From NCBI RefSeq assembly GCF_004683865.2, contig NZ_CP038439.1, positions 1,776,501 to 1,840,500 of the forward strand: 64,000 nucleotides of DNA, given 5' to 3'. The notes under the pieces are model-generated. The model worked only from the letters and a program-made list of their open reading frames with translations, was not told the origin of the DNA and did no database searches. Shown in pieces: positions 36,607 through 45,435 of this stretch; within the stretch, counting starts at the first letter, position 1, and every line of letters starts with the position of its first letter. Position numbers and translations under genes: made by a program. Source of the DNA: Paracoccus liaowanqingii (GTDB lineage Bacteria > Pseudomonadota > Alphaproteobacteria > Rhodobacterales > Rhodobacteraceae).

Positions 36607-38892
36607 TCAGGCCAGGTCCAGCCGGACGGGGATCCCCTTGGTCGCCGGCGTGTCCGAGGCCAGATCGGCCCGCGACAGGGGCGACAGCGGGTTCAGCTCG
36701 GGGAAATATCCCGCGATGCAGCCGCGCGGCAGGTCATAGGGGATGATGCGCAGCCCCGCAACCCGGCGCGCGATCCCGTCCTCGGCGTCGCCCGCCAAGG
36801 CGATGCGCTGCTCTGCCACCAGCCCCTCGGCAGCCATGTCCTCGGGCGACATCATCACCAGCATGCGGTCGCCCTCGATCCCGCGCAGCCGGTCGGACAT
36901 GCCATAGACCGTGGTGTTGAACTGGTCGTTCGACCGAAGCGTGATCAGGCGATAGAGGCCCGGATCGCGCCCCAGCCCGGTCGCGTCCAGGGCCGCGGGC
37001 ACGGTGAACTGCGCCTTGCCGCTGTCGGTCTGCCAGTCGCGGTCGCGCGCGGGGTTGCCGCGATAGAAGCCGCCGGGCTGGTCCATGCGCGCGTTGAAAT
37101 CGCGGAAATCGTCGGGATAGACCGCCTCGATCAGGTCGCGGATGCGGCCATAGTCGCGGGTCCAGTGGCCCCAGGGCATCCTGGGGTTCACCGGCAGCGT
37201 CGCCTCGGCCAGCCGGGCGATGATGGCCGTCTCGGACAGCAGATGCGGGCTGGCGGGACCGCGCTTGCCGATCGAGCCGTGGATATGGCTGAAGCTGTCC
37301 TCGATGGTGACCTGCTGGTTGGTGCCGTCCTGCATGTCCTCCTCGGCGCGCACGAGGCAGGGCAGCAGCCACGAGGACCGCCCCGGCATCAGATGCGTGC
37401 GATTGAGGCGGGTGGCGACATGGACCGTCAGGTCCATCCGGCCCCAGGCCTCGGCCACGCGGTCGGTATCGGGCACCGCGCGGGCCAGGTTGCCGCCCAG
37501 ACCCAGGAAGACCTTGGCGCGGCCCTCCAGCAGCGCCTTGACGAAGACGGTGGTGTTCCAGCCCTCTTCCATCGGCGGTGTGATCCCGAACAAGTCGCGC
37601 AGCCTTTCGTTGGGGACAAGCTCGGGCTTTTCGGTGATGCCCACGGTGCGCTGGCCCTGCACGTTGGAATGGCCGCGCACGGGGCTGCACCCGGCGCCCT
37701 TGCGGCCGATATTGCCGCGCAGCAGCAGCAGGTTCACCAGCGCCGCGATCGCGTCCGAGCCGTGGACATGCTGCGTCAGCCCCATGCCATAGACGCCGAT
37801 CACCGCCTTGGACCGGGCATAGATCGCGCCGATCCCCTCCATCGCGGCGCGGGTCAGGCCGCTGACCTGTTCCAGATCGGCCCAATCGGTCGCATCGACC
37901 CAAGCCATCCAGTCCTGCAGCCCGTGGCAATGCGCGTCGAGGAAGGCGTGGTCCAAGACCCCGCCCCCGGCCTTCTCCAGCGCCAGCACATGCTTGGCGA
38001 TGCCGGTCAGGGCCGCGATGTCGCCGCCCGCGCGGACCTGCAGATAGCGGTCCGCGATCTCGGTCGGCGCGCCCACGGTCATCTGCCAGGCACTCTGCGG
38101 ATTGGCGAATTCCAGCAGGCCCTTCTCGCGCAGGGGATTGATCGCCACGATGCAGCAGCCGCGCTTGGCCGCCTGCTGCAGCGGATGCAGCATGCGCGGG
38201 CTGTTGGTGCCGGGGTTCTGGCCGACATGCAGGATCATGTCGCAATGGTCGAAATCCTCCAGCACGCAGGTCCCCACGGGCGAGCCGATGACCTCCTTGA
38301 GGCCGACCGAGGTCGTCTCGTGGCACATGTTGGAGCTGTCGGGCAGGTTGTTGTGCCCCATCGCGCGGGCGAAGAGGCCATAGAGGAACGACGCCTCCAG
38401 CCCCGCCTTGCCCGAGGCGTAGAAGGTCGTGGCCTTGGAGTCGGCCGCCTGCAGCTCGCGCCCGATCTGGGTGAAGGCCGCGTCCCAGGTCGTCTCGACA
38501 TAGCGGTCGGTGGCGGCGTCATAGCGCAGCGGATGGGTCAGGCGCCCGGCACGCTCCAGGTCGTATTCCGACCAGGTGGCCAGCTCGGTCACCCGGTGAT
38601 CGCGGAAGAAGCCGGGGCCGCAGCGGGCGCTGGTCAGGTCCCACAGCGTGGCCTTGGCGCCGTTCTCGCAGAATTCCACGACATGGGGGTTCGGCGGCTT
38701 GGCCCATGCGCAGGACGAGCACATCAGCCCGCCGGGCTTGTTCTGGCGGCGCAGCGTCTCGAAGGCGCCGGGACCGGGGCGGGCCACGCGGGCGATGGCG
38801 GCCATGCCCTTGGCCGACCCCCATCCCCCGACCGGGCCGTCATAGGACGAGGTCTGGGCGTCGCGGTCGGCGGGGGGCATGTCGTCGGGCAT
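36607..38892 (-). CDS. FdhF/YdeP-family molybdopterin oxidoreductase
   Basis: A 761-residue molybdoenzyme of the DMSO-reductase superfamily. An N-terminal Fe-S-type cluster CSSCAWAKP (C58, C61) with a further Cys in VEFCENGAK, SNMCHETTSVGLKEVIG around the molybdenum site, GQNPGTNSPRM and RGHSNVQGQRT match YdeP-like proteins, and the C-terminal domain has YGMSDRLRGIEGDRMLVMM. No signal peptide, so cytoplasmic. The physiological substrate is unknown; formate and acid-stress roles have been proposed for relatives. AGGAG seven bases before ATG 38892 sets the start. A strong hairpin upstream separates it from the molybdenum hydroxylase operon. Confidence 0.88.
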   Translation of the reverse strand: MPDDMPPADRDAQTSSYDGPVGGWGSAKGMAAIARVARPGPGAFETLRRQNKPGGLMCSSCAWAKPPNPHVVEFCENGAKATLWDLTSARCGPGFFRDHRVTELATWSEYDLERAGRLTHPLRYDAATDRYVETTWDAAFTQIGRELQAADSKATTFYASGKAGLEASFLYGLFARAMGHNNLPDSSNMCHETTSVGLKEVIGSPVGTCVLEDFDHCDMILHVGQNPGTNSPRMLHPLQQAAKRGCCIVAINPLREKGLLEFANPQSAWQMTVGAPTEIADRYLQVRAGGDIAALTGIAKHVLALEKAGGGVLDHAFLDAHCHGLQDWMAWVDATDWADLEQVSGLTRAAMEGIGAIYARSKAVIGVYGMGLTQHVHGSDAIAALVNLLLLRGNIGRKGAGCSPVRGHSNVQGQRTVGITEKPELVPNERLRDLFGITPPMEEGWNTTVFVKALLEGRAKVFLGLGGNLARAVPDTDRVAEAWGRMDLTVHVATRLNRTHLMPGRSSWLLPCLVRAEEDMQDGTNQQVTIEDSFSHIHGSIGKRGPASPHLLSETAIIARLAEATLPVNPRMPWGHWTRDYGRIRDLIEAVYPDDFRDFNARMDQPGGFYRGNPARDRDWQTDSGKAQFTVPAALDATGLGRDPGLYRLITLRSNDQFNTTVYGMSDRLRGIEGDRMLVMMSPEDMAAEGLVAEQRIALAGDAEDGIARRVAGLRIIPYDLPRGCIAGYFPELNPLSPLSRADLASDTPATKGIPVRLDLA

Positions 38893-38913
38893 GGAAAGGC
38901 TCCTGTCGGATGG

Positions 38914-38944
38914 ACCCGGGCGCGCGGATGGCGCGCGCCCGGGT
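38914..38944 (-). terminator. Strong GC hairpin after the molybdenum hydroxylase operon
   Basis: ACCCGGGCGCGCG (38914-38926) pairs perfectly with CGCGCGCCCGGGT (38932-38944) around a 5-base loop. It follows the stop of the Moco-subunit gene at 38967 on the minus strand and lies before the ydeP ribosome site. No U-tract follows, so it may also work as an mRNA-stabilising or processing structure. Confidence 0.6.
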
Positions 38945-38966
38945 GCTTTGGGTCAGGGGACGATCC

Positions 38967-41177
38967 TCAGGCGGCGGGGGCGAAGGGATCGGGCAGGTCG
39001 GCCAGCAGCTTGTCCGGCGTCATCGGGAAGTCGCGCAGCCGCACACCGCAGGCGTTGTAGATCGCGTTGGCGATCGCGCCCGCCGCGCCGCAGATGCCCA
39101 GCTCGCCCACGCCCTTGGACTGCAGGGGGGATGCGTCGGCATCGCGCTCCTCCAGCAGGATCACCTCCATCGGCGGGATGTCGGCATGGACCGGCACGTG
39201 GTATTCCGCCAGATCGTGGTTCACCAGATGGCCGTCGCGGGTGTCAAAGGACAGCTCCTCGGTCAGCGCGCTGCCGATGCCCCAGACCATGCCGCCGATG
39301 CATTGCGACCGCGCGGTCTTGGCGTTCAGCACCCGGCCGAAACCGAAGGCCCCGGTCATGCGCCGCAGCCGAGTCTCGCCGGTGAAGGCATTGACCGCGA
39401 CCTCGCAGAAGAAGGCGCCATAGGTGGACTGGTTGACCTTCTCCATCAGCTCGCCCGGCTCGATCCTGCCGGTGCGGGTCAGATCCTCGGTCAGCAGGTC
39501 GGTGACGGGGCGTGCCTCCACGCCCTCGGCCCAGGCCTTGCCGTCCTGCAGGATCAGGTCGTCCGCGCTGCAGCCAAGCGCCTGCGCCAGGGTCGCGCGG
39601 ATCGCCTCGCAGGCGTAGAAGACCGCCGATCCGGTCGACGAGGCCCCCCAGCTGCCGCCCGAGCCCGAGCCTGCGGGCAGCAGGCTGTCGCCTAGCTTGA
39701 CCGTGGTGCGCTCGATGGGCTGGCCCAGCATCTCGGCCGCGATCTGGCCGAAGATCGCATAGCTGCCGGTGCCGATGTCGGTGTGATCCGTCTCGACCAC
39801 GACATGGCCTTGGGCCGTCAGGGTCACGCGCGCCTCGGCCTTGGCGAGGATGTTGACGCGGGCGGCCGAGGACATGCCCATGCCGATCCACCATTCGCCC
39901 TCGCGCCGTGCGCAGGGGGTGGGGCTGCGCTGGTCCCAGCCAAAGGCCGCGGCCCCGGCATCCAGCGACTCGACCAGACGGCGCGAGGAATAGGGCGTGC
40001 CCTCTCCCGGGACCGTCTCGGGCAGGTTGCGCTTGCGCAGTTCCACCGGGTCCATGTCCAAGGCGATGGCCAGCTCGTCCATCGCCACCTCCAGCGCCTG
40101 CATCCCCACGGCCTCGCCGGGCGCCCGGACGGATCCGGCGGTCAGGCGGGTGATGTCGGACTTGCGCACCGCCAGCAGGCGGTTGTCGCCGGCATAGAGG
40201 AATTCCGAGGCCTGCGTGACGGGCTCCGAGAAGGACTCCTCGGGCAGGTTCGACACCAGCGCCTCGTGACCGAAGGCGGTCAGGCGGCCATCGGCCCCGG
40301 CGCCAAGACGGATGCGCTGGACGGTTTCCGACCGGCGCATGATCGACTGGAACACCTGCTGGCGGCTCATGACCACGCGCACCGGACGGCCCAGCTCGCG
40401 CGCCGCCAGCGAGGCCGCGACGGCCTCGTGCGAGATCCCCAGCTTGGACCCGAACCCGCCGCCGACATAGGGCGACAGGATCCGAACATGTTCGGGATCG
40501 ATGCCCAGGCTGTCGGCCAGTTCGGCCACGTTGAAGGCGATCATCTGCAAGCTGCCCCACAGGGTCAGGTCGTCCCCGTCCCATTCCGCGATCGCCGCAT
40601 GCGGCTCCATCGCCGCGCTGGCGTGTCCGGGCGTGGTGAAGTTCGCGTCGATGACATGGGCGGCGTCGCGCAGCGCGGCCTCCAGATCGCCCGCCGTCAC
40701 CGGCTCCTTGGCCGCCTCGGCGGTCTCGTGCGTCGGCAGGAAGCGGGCCGAGGTCGAGGCATCGTCATAGTCGATGCGCAGCGCCTTGGCGGCGGTGGTG
40801 GCCTGCTCGAAGGTCTCGGCCACGACCAGCGCCACGGGCTGCAACGGGTAATCGACGCGCGACGGGTCCTGCAAGGGCGCCTCGCCCGCCGTACCCTGCG
40901 CCGGACGGCGCAGCATCTGCGGGGCGGCATAGACGCCCAGCACGCCGGGCATCGCCAGAACCTCGTCCTTGTGGATCGCGGTCGCGCGGCCCGTGCTGAT
41001 GGTCGCCCCGACCAGCACACCCTCGGCGCAGCCCTCGCGGGCATATTCGGCGGCATAGGTCGCCTGACCGGCCACCTTCAGCCCGCCCTCGGGACGGTCC
41101 AGCGGCTTGCCGATCACGCCCTGGCGGGTGCGGTCCAGCATGTCGCGGGTATCGGGGGTGTCATAGGTATCGCTCAT
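38967..41177 (-). CDS. Molybdenum hydroxylase, Moco-binding subunit (PaoC/XdhA-like)
   Basis: The 736-residue large subunit of an aldehyde/xanthine-oxidase-type enzyme. It has the N-terminal hammerhead domain, PYVGGGFGSKLGISHE, GSWGASSTGSAV, and the catalytic glutamate in SKGVGELGICGAAGAIANA. With the FAD and 2Fe-2S subunits it forms a heterotrimer that oxidises aldehydes or heterocycles. The start ATG 41177 is preferred for its spacing to GGGGG; ATG 41183 overlaps the previous stop and is also possible. The substrate cannot be told from sequence; the FAD subunit points to the PaoABC type. Confidence 0.9.
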   Translation of the reverse strand: MSDTYDTPDTRDMLDRTRQGVIGKPLDRPEGGLKVAGQATYAAEYAREGCAEGVLVGATISTGRATAIHKDEVLAMPGVLGVYAAPQMLRRPAQGTAGEAPLQDPSRVDYPLQPVALVVAETFEQATTAAKALRIDYDDASTSARFLPTHETAEAAKEPVTAGDLEAALRDAAHVIDANFTTPGHASAAMEPHAAIAEWDGDDLTLWGSLQMIAFNVAELADSLGIDPEHVRILSPYVGGGFGSKLGISHEAVAASLAARELGRPVRVVMSRQQVFQSIMRRSETVQRIRLGAGADGRLTAFGHEALVSNLPEESFSEPVTQASEFLYAGDNRLLAVRKSDITRLTAGSVRAPGEAVGMQALEVAMDELAIALDMDPVELRKRNLPETVPGEGTPYSSRRLVESLDAGAAAFGWDQRSPTPCARREGEWWIGMGMSSAARVNILAKAEARVTLTAQGHVVVETDHTDIGTGSYAIFGQIAAEMLGQPIERTTVKLGDSLLPAGSGSGGSWGASSTGSAVFYACEAIRATLAQALGCSADDLILQDGKAWAEGVEARPVTDLLTEDLTRTGRIEPGELMEKVNQSTYGAFFCEVAVNAFTGETRLRRMTGAFGFGRVLNAKTARSQCIGGMVWGIGSALTEELSFDTRDGHLVNHDLAEYHVPVHADIPPMEVILLEERDADASPLQSKGVGELGICGAAGAIANAIYNACGVRLRDFPMTPDKLLADLPDPFAPAA

Positions 41178-41179
41178 GG

Positions 41180-42142
41180 TCATTCCCCCGTGGCTTCCGC
41201 CAGCACGGCCGCAAGGGTGCGGCGCAGCAGCGGGATCTTGAAATCGTTGTGGCCCTGGCCCTGCGCGTCTTCCAAGAGCAGGTCGGCGGCCTTGTCGAAC
41301 AGCGCGGGCGAGGGACGCTCGCCGGTCAGCAGCGCGTCCACATGGTCGTTCGTCCAGGGCGTATGCGCCACGCCGCCGAAGGCCAGATGGACCGAGGCGA
41401 TGCGCCCCTCCTCCATCCGCAGCGCCGCGGCGACCGAGACCAGCGCGAAGGCATAGGAGGCCCGGTCGCGCACCTTGCGATAGATCTGCCGTCCGCCCAA
41501 GGGCGCGGGCAGGCTGATCGAGGTGATGACCTCGCCCGGCTCCAGATGGTTGTCCTGCTGGGGCGTGTCGCCCGGCAGGCGGTGGAAATGCCGCATCGGG
41601 ATCTCGCGCGTGCCCTCGGGGCGTTCGGTATGCACGACCGCCTGCAGCGCCGACAGGGCCACGGCCATGTCGCCGGGATAGGTGGCAATGCAGTCGGCCG
41701 AGGCGCCCTGGATCGCATGGTTGCGGTTCACGCCGCCGATGGCCGCGCAGCCCGAGCCCGGCTCGCGCTTGTTGCAGGCCGAGCGGTTGTCCATGAAATA
41801 GCCGCAGCGCGTGCGCTGGCACAGGTTGCCGCCCATCGTGGCCTTGTTGCGCAGCTGCGGGCTGGCCCCGGCCAGGATGGCGGCGGACAGCAGCGGCCAG
41901 TCGCGGCGGATGCGCGGATCGGCGGCGGCGTCCGAATTGCTGACCAGCGCGCCGATGCGCAGGCCCTCGCCCTCGGCGTCGATGGCGTTCAGGCCGATGC
42001 GGGTGATGTCCAGCAGCGCCTCGGGCGTCTCGACCTCCAGCTTCATCAGGTCCAGCAGGTTCGTGCCGCCGGCGATCAGGCGGGCGGACTGGCCCACGGC
42101 ATCGGCGGTGGCCTCGGCCCGGCTATAGTCAAACGCCTTCAT
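41180..42142 (-). CDS. Molybdenum hydroxylase, FAD-binding subunit with extra Fe-S motif (PaoB-like)
   Basis: A 320-residue medium subunit with the FAD loop RLIAGGTNLLDLMKLEVE and SPQLRNKATMGGNLCQRTRC. The cysteines in CQRTRCGYFM, SACNKREP and GSGC match the additional [4Fe-4S] site known from PaoB of Escherichia coli periplasmic aldehyde oxidoreductase, which ordinary xanthine dehydrogenase subunits lack. It starts within the stop of the small subunit gene (ATGA) and overlaps the large subunit start region. Confidence 0.9.
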   Translation of the reverse strand: MKAFDYSRAEATADAVGQSARLIAGGTNLLDLMKLEVETPEALLDITRIGLNAIDAEGEGLRIGALVSNSDAAADPRIRRDWPLLSAAILAGASPQLRNKATMGGNLCQRTRCGYFMDNRSACNKREPGSGCAAIGGVNRNHAIQGASADCIATYPGDMAVALSALQAVVHTERPEGTREIPMRHFHRLPGDTPQQDNHLEPGEVITSISLPAPLGGRQIYRKVRDRASYAFALVSVAAALRMEEGRIASVHLAFGGVAHTPWTNDHVDALLTGERPSPALFDKAADLLLEDAQGQGHNDFKIPLLRRTLAAVLAEATGE

Positions 42143-42669
42143 TGGGCCACCTCTTCGGCGGCCATCGCCTCGCGGATGGCCGAGACGATGTTGTCATAGG
42201 CCCCGCAGCGGCACAGGTTGCCGCTCATCCGTTCGCGGATCTCGGCATCGTCGATGGGGGCGGGCGCGGCGGTGGGATCGTCGCTGACCGCACTGGGCCA
42301 GCCCGCGCGGATCTCGTCGATCATGGCGGCGGCGGAACAGATCTGGCCCGGCGTGCAATAGCCGCACTGGAAGCCGTCATGGGCCACGAAGGCCTTCTGC
42401 AGGGTCGACAGCGCCTCGGGCGTGCCCAGACCTTCGATGGTGGTGATCTCGTCGCCGTCATGCATGGCGGCCAGGGACAGGCAGGAATTGATCCGGCGAC
42501 CGTTCACGATGACCGTGCAGGCGCCGCATTGACCGTGGTCGCAGCCCTTCTTGGTGCCGGTCAGGCCCAGGTCGAGACGCAGGAAATCGAGCAGGGTGCG
42601 GCGGGGATCGCCTTGGAAGTCTTGGGATTGGCCATTGATGGACAACCTGGCTGCGGGGCGATGTGCCAT
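42139..42669 (-). CDS. Molybdenum hydroxylase, 2Fe-2S subunit (PaoA-like)
   Basis: A 176-residue protein with two [2Fe-2S] sites: the plant-ferredoxin-like CDHGQCGACTV plus SCLSLA, and the helical CGYCTPGQI plus NLCRCGAYDN. Unlike E. coli PaoA it has no Tat signal, so the complex should stay in the cytoplasm. AGGAG six to seven bases before ATG 42669 sets the start; an upstream ATG (42705) has no such site. First gene of the three-subunit operon. Confidence 0.92.
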   Translation of the reverse strand: MAHRPAARLSINGQSQDFQGDPRRTLLDFLRLDLGLTGTKKGCDHGQCGACTVIVNGRRINSCLSLAAMHDGDEITTIEGLGTPEALSTLQKAFVAHDGFQCGYCTPGQICSAAAMIDEIRAGWPSAVSDDPTAAPAPIDDAEIRERMSGNLCRCGAYDNIVSAIREAMAAEEVAQ

Positions 42670-42727
42670 GGGGGCTCCTTGAACCGCTTGCTGGGTCAGG
42701 GGCAACGTGACCCGGCAGACGCGGTTC

Positions 42728-42759
42728 CCTGACGGGGGGCCTATCTTTCCCCCGTCAGG
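42728..42759 (-). terminator. Hairpin after the ggt-BASS unit
   Basis: CCTGACGGGGG (42728-42738) pairs with CCCCCGTCAGG (42749-42759) around a 10-base loop. It lies directly downstream of the BASS transporter stop at 42772 and upstream of the 2Fe-2S subunit gene, so it probably ends the upstream transcript. Confidence 0.55.
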
Positions 42760-42771
42760 CCGACGGCGGGG

Positions 42772-43755
42772 TCACGACACCAGCGCCGTCTGCGCCGCCC
42801 GCGCATGGCGCTGCGCGATCATCGCGCAGATCAGAAGCTGCGCCATATGATAGATCAGCACCGGCAGCACCGTGGCCCCCACCGTCTCGAACGGAAACAG
42901 CGCCGCCGCGATGGGCAGGCCCGAGGCCAGGCTTTTCGTCGAGCCGCAGAAGAACAGGACCGACCGGTCCTCGGGCGGCAGCTTGCAAAGCCGGCCCAAG
43001 CCCCCGATCAGCGCGAAGACCACCACCAGCATCGCCAGCATCACCGCGATCAGCACGATCAGGCTGACGGGCGGGATCTCGGCCCAGAGGCCCGAGACGG
43101 TGCCCGCGCTGAAGGCCGAATAGACGATCAGCAGAATCGCGCCCCGGTCCACGACCAACGTCAGCCGCTTGCGGGTGCGCACGAAATGCCCGACCCAGGG
43201 GCGCAGGATCTGGCCCAGCACGAAGGGCAGCAGGATCTGCGTGCCGATGCGGATCACCGCGTCCAGGCTGACGCCCCCCTCGCCCGCCTGCTGCAGCAGC
43301 GCGACCAGCGCGGGCGTCAGCACCACGCCCACCAGATTGGACAGCGAGGCCGCGCAGATGGCGGCAGGCACGTTGCCCCCCGACATCGACACGAAGGCGA
43401 TCGAGCTCTGGATCGTCGAGGGCAGGACCGCCAGGAAGACCACCCCCATCGTCACCTGCGGCCCCAGGATCCCGCCGAAGACGGCAGCGAAGCCCAGACC
43501 CAAAGCGGGGATGACCAGATAGGTCGATCCGAAGGTCAGCCCCTGCAGCCGCCAGTTCAGCATCCCCGCCTTGACGGAGGCCGGGTCCAGCTTGGCGCCA
43601 TAGAGGAAGAACAGCAGCGCCACCGCCCAGTAGGTGACCTGCCCCAGCCCCTCGGCCGCGACCCCGCGCGCGGGCAGGACCAGCCCCAGCAGGACCGTGC
43701 CCAGCAGCATCAGCATGTAGCTGTCGATCCCGATCCGTCCCAGAAAGCGTCTCAT
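42772..43755 (-). CDS. Bile acid:sodium symporter (BASS)-family transporter
   Basis: A 327-residue protein with about nine to ten transmembrane helices. VFLAVLPSTIQSSIAFVSMS with the following GGNVPAAICAASLSNLVGVV is the BASS sodium-binding core, and GSTKSLASGLPIAAALF matches the second crossing region. It resembles the YfeH-like bacterial BASS group. Its substrate is unknown and is unlikely to be a bile acid. It begins 12 bp after the gamma-glutamyltransferase stop, so both are probably one operon under the divergent GntR regulator. Confidence 0.88.
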   Translation of the reverse strand: MRRFLGRIGIDSYMLMLLGTVLLGLVLPARGVAAEGLGQVTYWAVALLFFLYGAKLDPASVKAGMLNWRLQGLTFGSTYLVIPALGLGFAAVFGGILGPQVTMGVVFLAVLPSTIQSSIAFVSMSGGNVPAAICAASLSNLVGVVLTPALVALLQQAGEGGVSLDAVIRIGTQILLPFVLGQILRPWVGHFVRTRKRLTLVVDRGAILLIVYSAFSAGTVSGLWAEIPPVSLIVLIAVMLAMLVVVFALIGGLGRLCKLPPEDRSVLFFCGSTKSLASGLPIAAALFPFETVGATVLPVLIYHMAQLLICAMIAQRHARAAQTALVS

Positions 43756-43767
43756 CGTGGTTACCCT

Positions 43768-45345
43768 TCAGAATCCGATGGCCATGCCATCCTTGCGACT
43801 GTCCGATCCGCCCTCCAGCAGGCCGTCCGACATCCGGATCGCCTGCGCGCCGCCCATCGGGCCAGCCAGGCGCTTGATGACATGGCCCCGCGCGGCCAGA
43901 TCGTCGCAGATGTCCTGCGGCATCGTCGGTTCGACCTGCAGCACGCCCTCGGTCGCGAAGCTGCGCGGCTCGTCCATCGCCGCCTGCAGGGACAGGCCCC
44001 GGTCGATCACCGCCGACAGGAAGGCCGCGTGGCCGGTGGCCTGGTACTGCCCGCCCATCACGCCGAAGGGCATGACCGCGCGGCCCCCTTGGGTGACCAT
44101 GCCGGGGATGATCGTGTGCATGGGCCGCTTGCGGGGCCCGATGGCGTTGGGATGGCCCGGGATCAGCCAGAAGGACGCGCCCCGGCTGTGAAACAGCACT
44201 CCGGTCGCGGGATCCAGCCGCCCCGATCCGAAGCCGTGAAAGATCGAGTTGATGAACGAGATCGCGTTGCCCTCGGCATCCACGACGCACAGATAGATGG
44301 TGTCCTTGTGCTCGGGCTCGTCCCACAGCACCGGAGGCTGCGCGCGGGCCATGTCGATGCGGCCCCGCAGCGCGGCGATGGCGGGGTCCGACAGCAGCGC
44401 CTCGGCCAGGCCGGGGCAGTGGTCGGGATCGCCCAGCAGCGCGTCGCGGTGGTGATAGGCCAGCTTGGTCGCCTCGGCCTCGACATGGATGCGGTCGGCG
44501 GGCGACAGGGCAGCCATGTCGAAGCCCTCGAGGATCTTCAGGATCAGCAGCGCCGCCACCCCCTGCCCGTTCGGCGGACATTCATGCACCTCGAAGCCGC
44601 GATAGCTGGCGCTGATCGGCGCGACCCATTCGGCGCCCTCGGTGGCCTCGGCGAAATCCCGTTCCGTGTGCAGCCCGCCAAGGGACGCCAGATGCGCGAC
44701 CATCTGCGCGGCGGTGTCGCCCTGATAAAAGCCCGCCGCACCCTGCGCCGCGATCTCCTCCAGCCGGTCGGCCAGCAGGGGCTGGGCATGACGCGCCCCC
44801 GCCGCCGGGGCGGGCAGGAAGACCGCCGCCGCATGGGGATCGCCGCCGATCAGCGCGGCGGCATCGGCCCAGTCCTGCGCCACGCGGGGGGTGACGGGAT
44901 AGCCGTCCCGGGCATAGCCGATGGCATCGCGGAACAGCCGCGACAGGGGCAGAGATCCCAGATCGGCATGCAGCCGGCACCAGGCCGAGATCGCGCCGGG
45001 CACCGTCACGGCATGGGGGCTGGTCTGCGGGATGTGGTCGGTCAGCCCCGCCGCCTGCAGTGCCGCGACGCTGGCGGCGGCAGGGGCGCGGCCCGATCCG
45101 TTCAGCGCCCGCACCGCGCCCCCCGCCGGGGCGTAGAGCGCGAAGCAGTCGCCGCCGATCCCGGTCATCAGCGGATCGGCCACCGCCTGCACCGTGCTGG
45201 CGGCGATGGCGGCATCGACCGCATTGCCCCCCTCGGCCAGAACCGCCAGGCCCGCCGCACTGGCCAGCGGGTGCGAGGTCGCGATCATGGCACGGGCCCC
45301 ATAGCTGGGCGCGCGGCGGCCCGACAGGAAATCGAAACGGGTCAT
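43768..45345 (-). CDS. Gamma-glutamyltransferase family protein
   Basis: A 525-residue Ntn-hydrolase. N-terminal blocks MIATSHPLASAAGLAVLAEG and GNAVDAAIAASTVQAVADP and the glycine-rich MTGIGGDCFALY match the family. The self-cleaving nucleophile is the Thr in HKDTIYLCVVDAEGNAISFI, and the C-terminal FGVMGGQYQATGH is conserved. It hydrolyses or transfers gamma-glutamyl groups. No clear signal peptide is seen, unlike periplasmic glutathione-degrading Ggt, so it may be a cytoplasmic catabolic form. GGAGAG precedes ATG 45345; the frame continues upstream but overlaps the divergent promoter. Confidence 0.87.
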   Translation of the reverse strand: MTRFDFLSGRRAPSYGARAMIATSHPLASAAGLAVLAEGGNAVDAAIAASTVQAVADPLMTGIGGDCFALYAPAGGAVRALNGSGRAPAAASVAALQAAGLTDHIPQTSPHAVTVPGAISAWCRLHADLGSLPLSRLFRDAIGYARDGYPVTPRVAQDWADAAALIGGDPHAAAVFLPAPAAGARHAQPLLADRLEEIAAQGAAGFYQGDTAAQMVAHLASLGGLHTERDFAEATEGAEWVAPISASYRGFEVHECPPNGQGVAALLILKILEGFDMAALSPADRIHVEAEATKLAYHHRDALLGDPDHCPGLAEALLSDPAIAALRGRIDMARAQPPVLWDEPEHKDTIYLCVVDAEGNAISFINSIFHGFGSGRLDPATGVLFHSRGASFWLIPGHPNAIGPRKRPMHTIIPGMVTQGGRAVMPFGVMGGQYQATGHAAFLSAVIDRGLSLQAAMDEPRSFATEGVLQVEPTMPQDICDDLAARGHVIKRLAGPMGGAQAIRMSDGLLEGGSDSRKDGMAIGF

Positions 45346-45390
45346 GGGCTCTCCGGAGGTGACGGAATCGGTGGTGAGTGTCTGGCGACA

Positions 45391-45421
45391 TGTATACAGG
45401 TGAGGACGTCCGGAATACAAT
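45391..45421. promoter_or_regulatory. Candidate GntR/FadR-type operator pair
   Basis: A perfect 8-bp palindrome TGTATACA (45391-45398) and, 15 bases on, GAATACAAT (45413-45421), which is a diverged inverted copy of ATTGTATNC. TGTATAC-like cores are typical for FadR-subfamily GntR regulators. The pair lies between ggt and the GntR gene, just before the latter's start. Confidence 0.45.
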
Positions 45422-45435
45422 TGATGGAAATGCCC

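Noticed and set aside
35476..39060. Very long plus-strand open frame opposite the transporter and ydeP genes
   Set aside because: The translation is low-complexity Arg/Gln/His/Gly sequence and the opposite strand has clear gene families in frame.
42805..45423. Upstream extension of the GntR gene
   Set aside because: It would run antisense through the BASS and ggt genes and across the divergent promoter; the regulator begins at 45424-45436.
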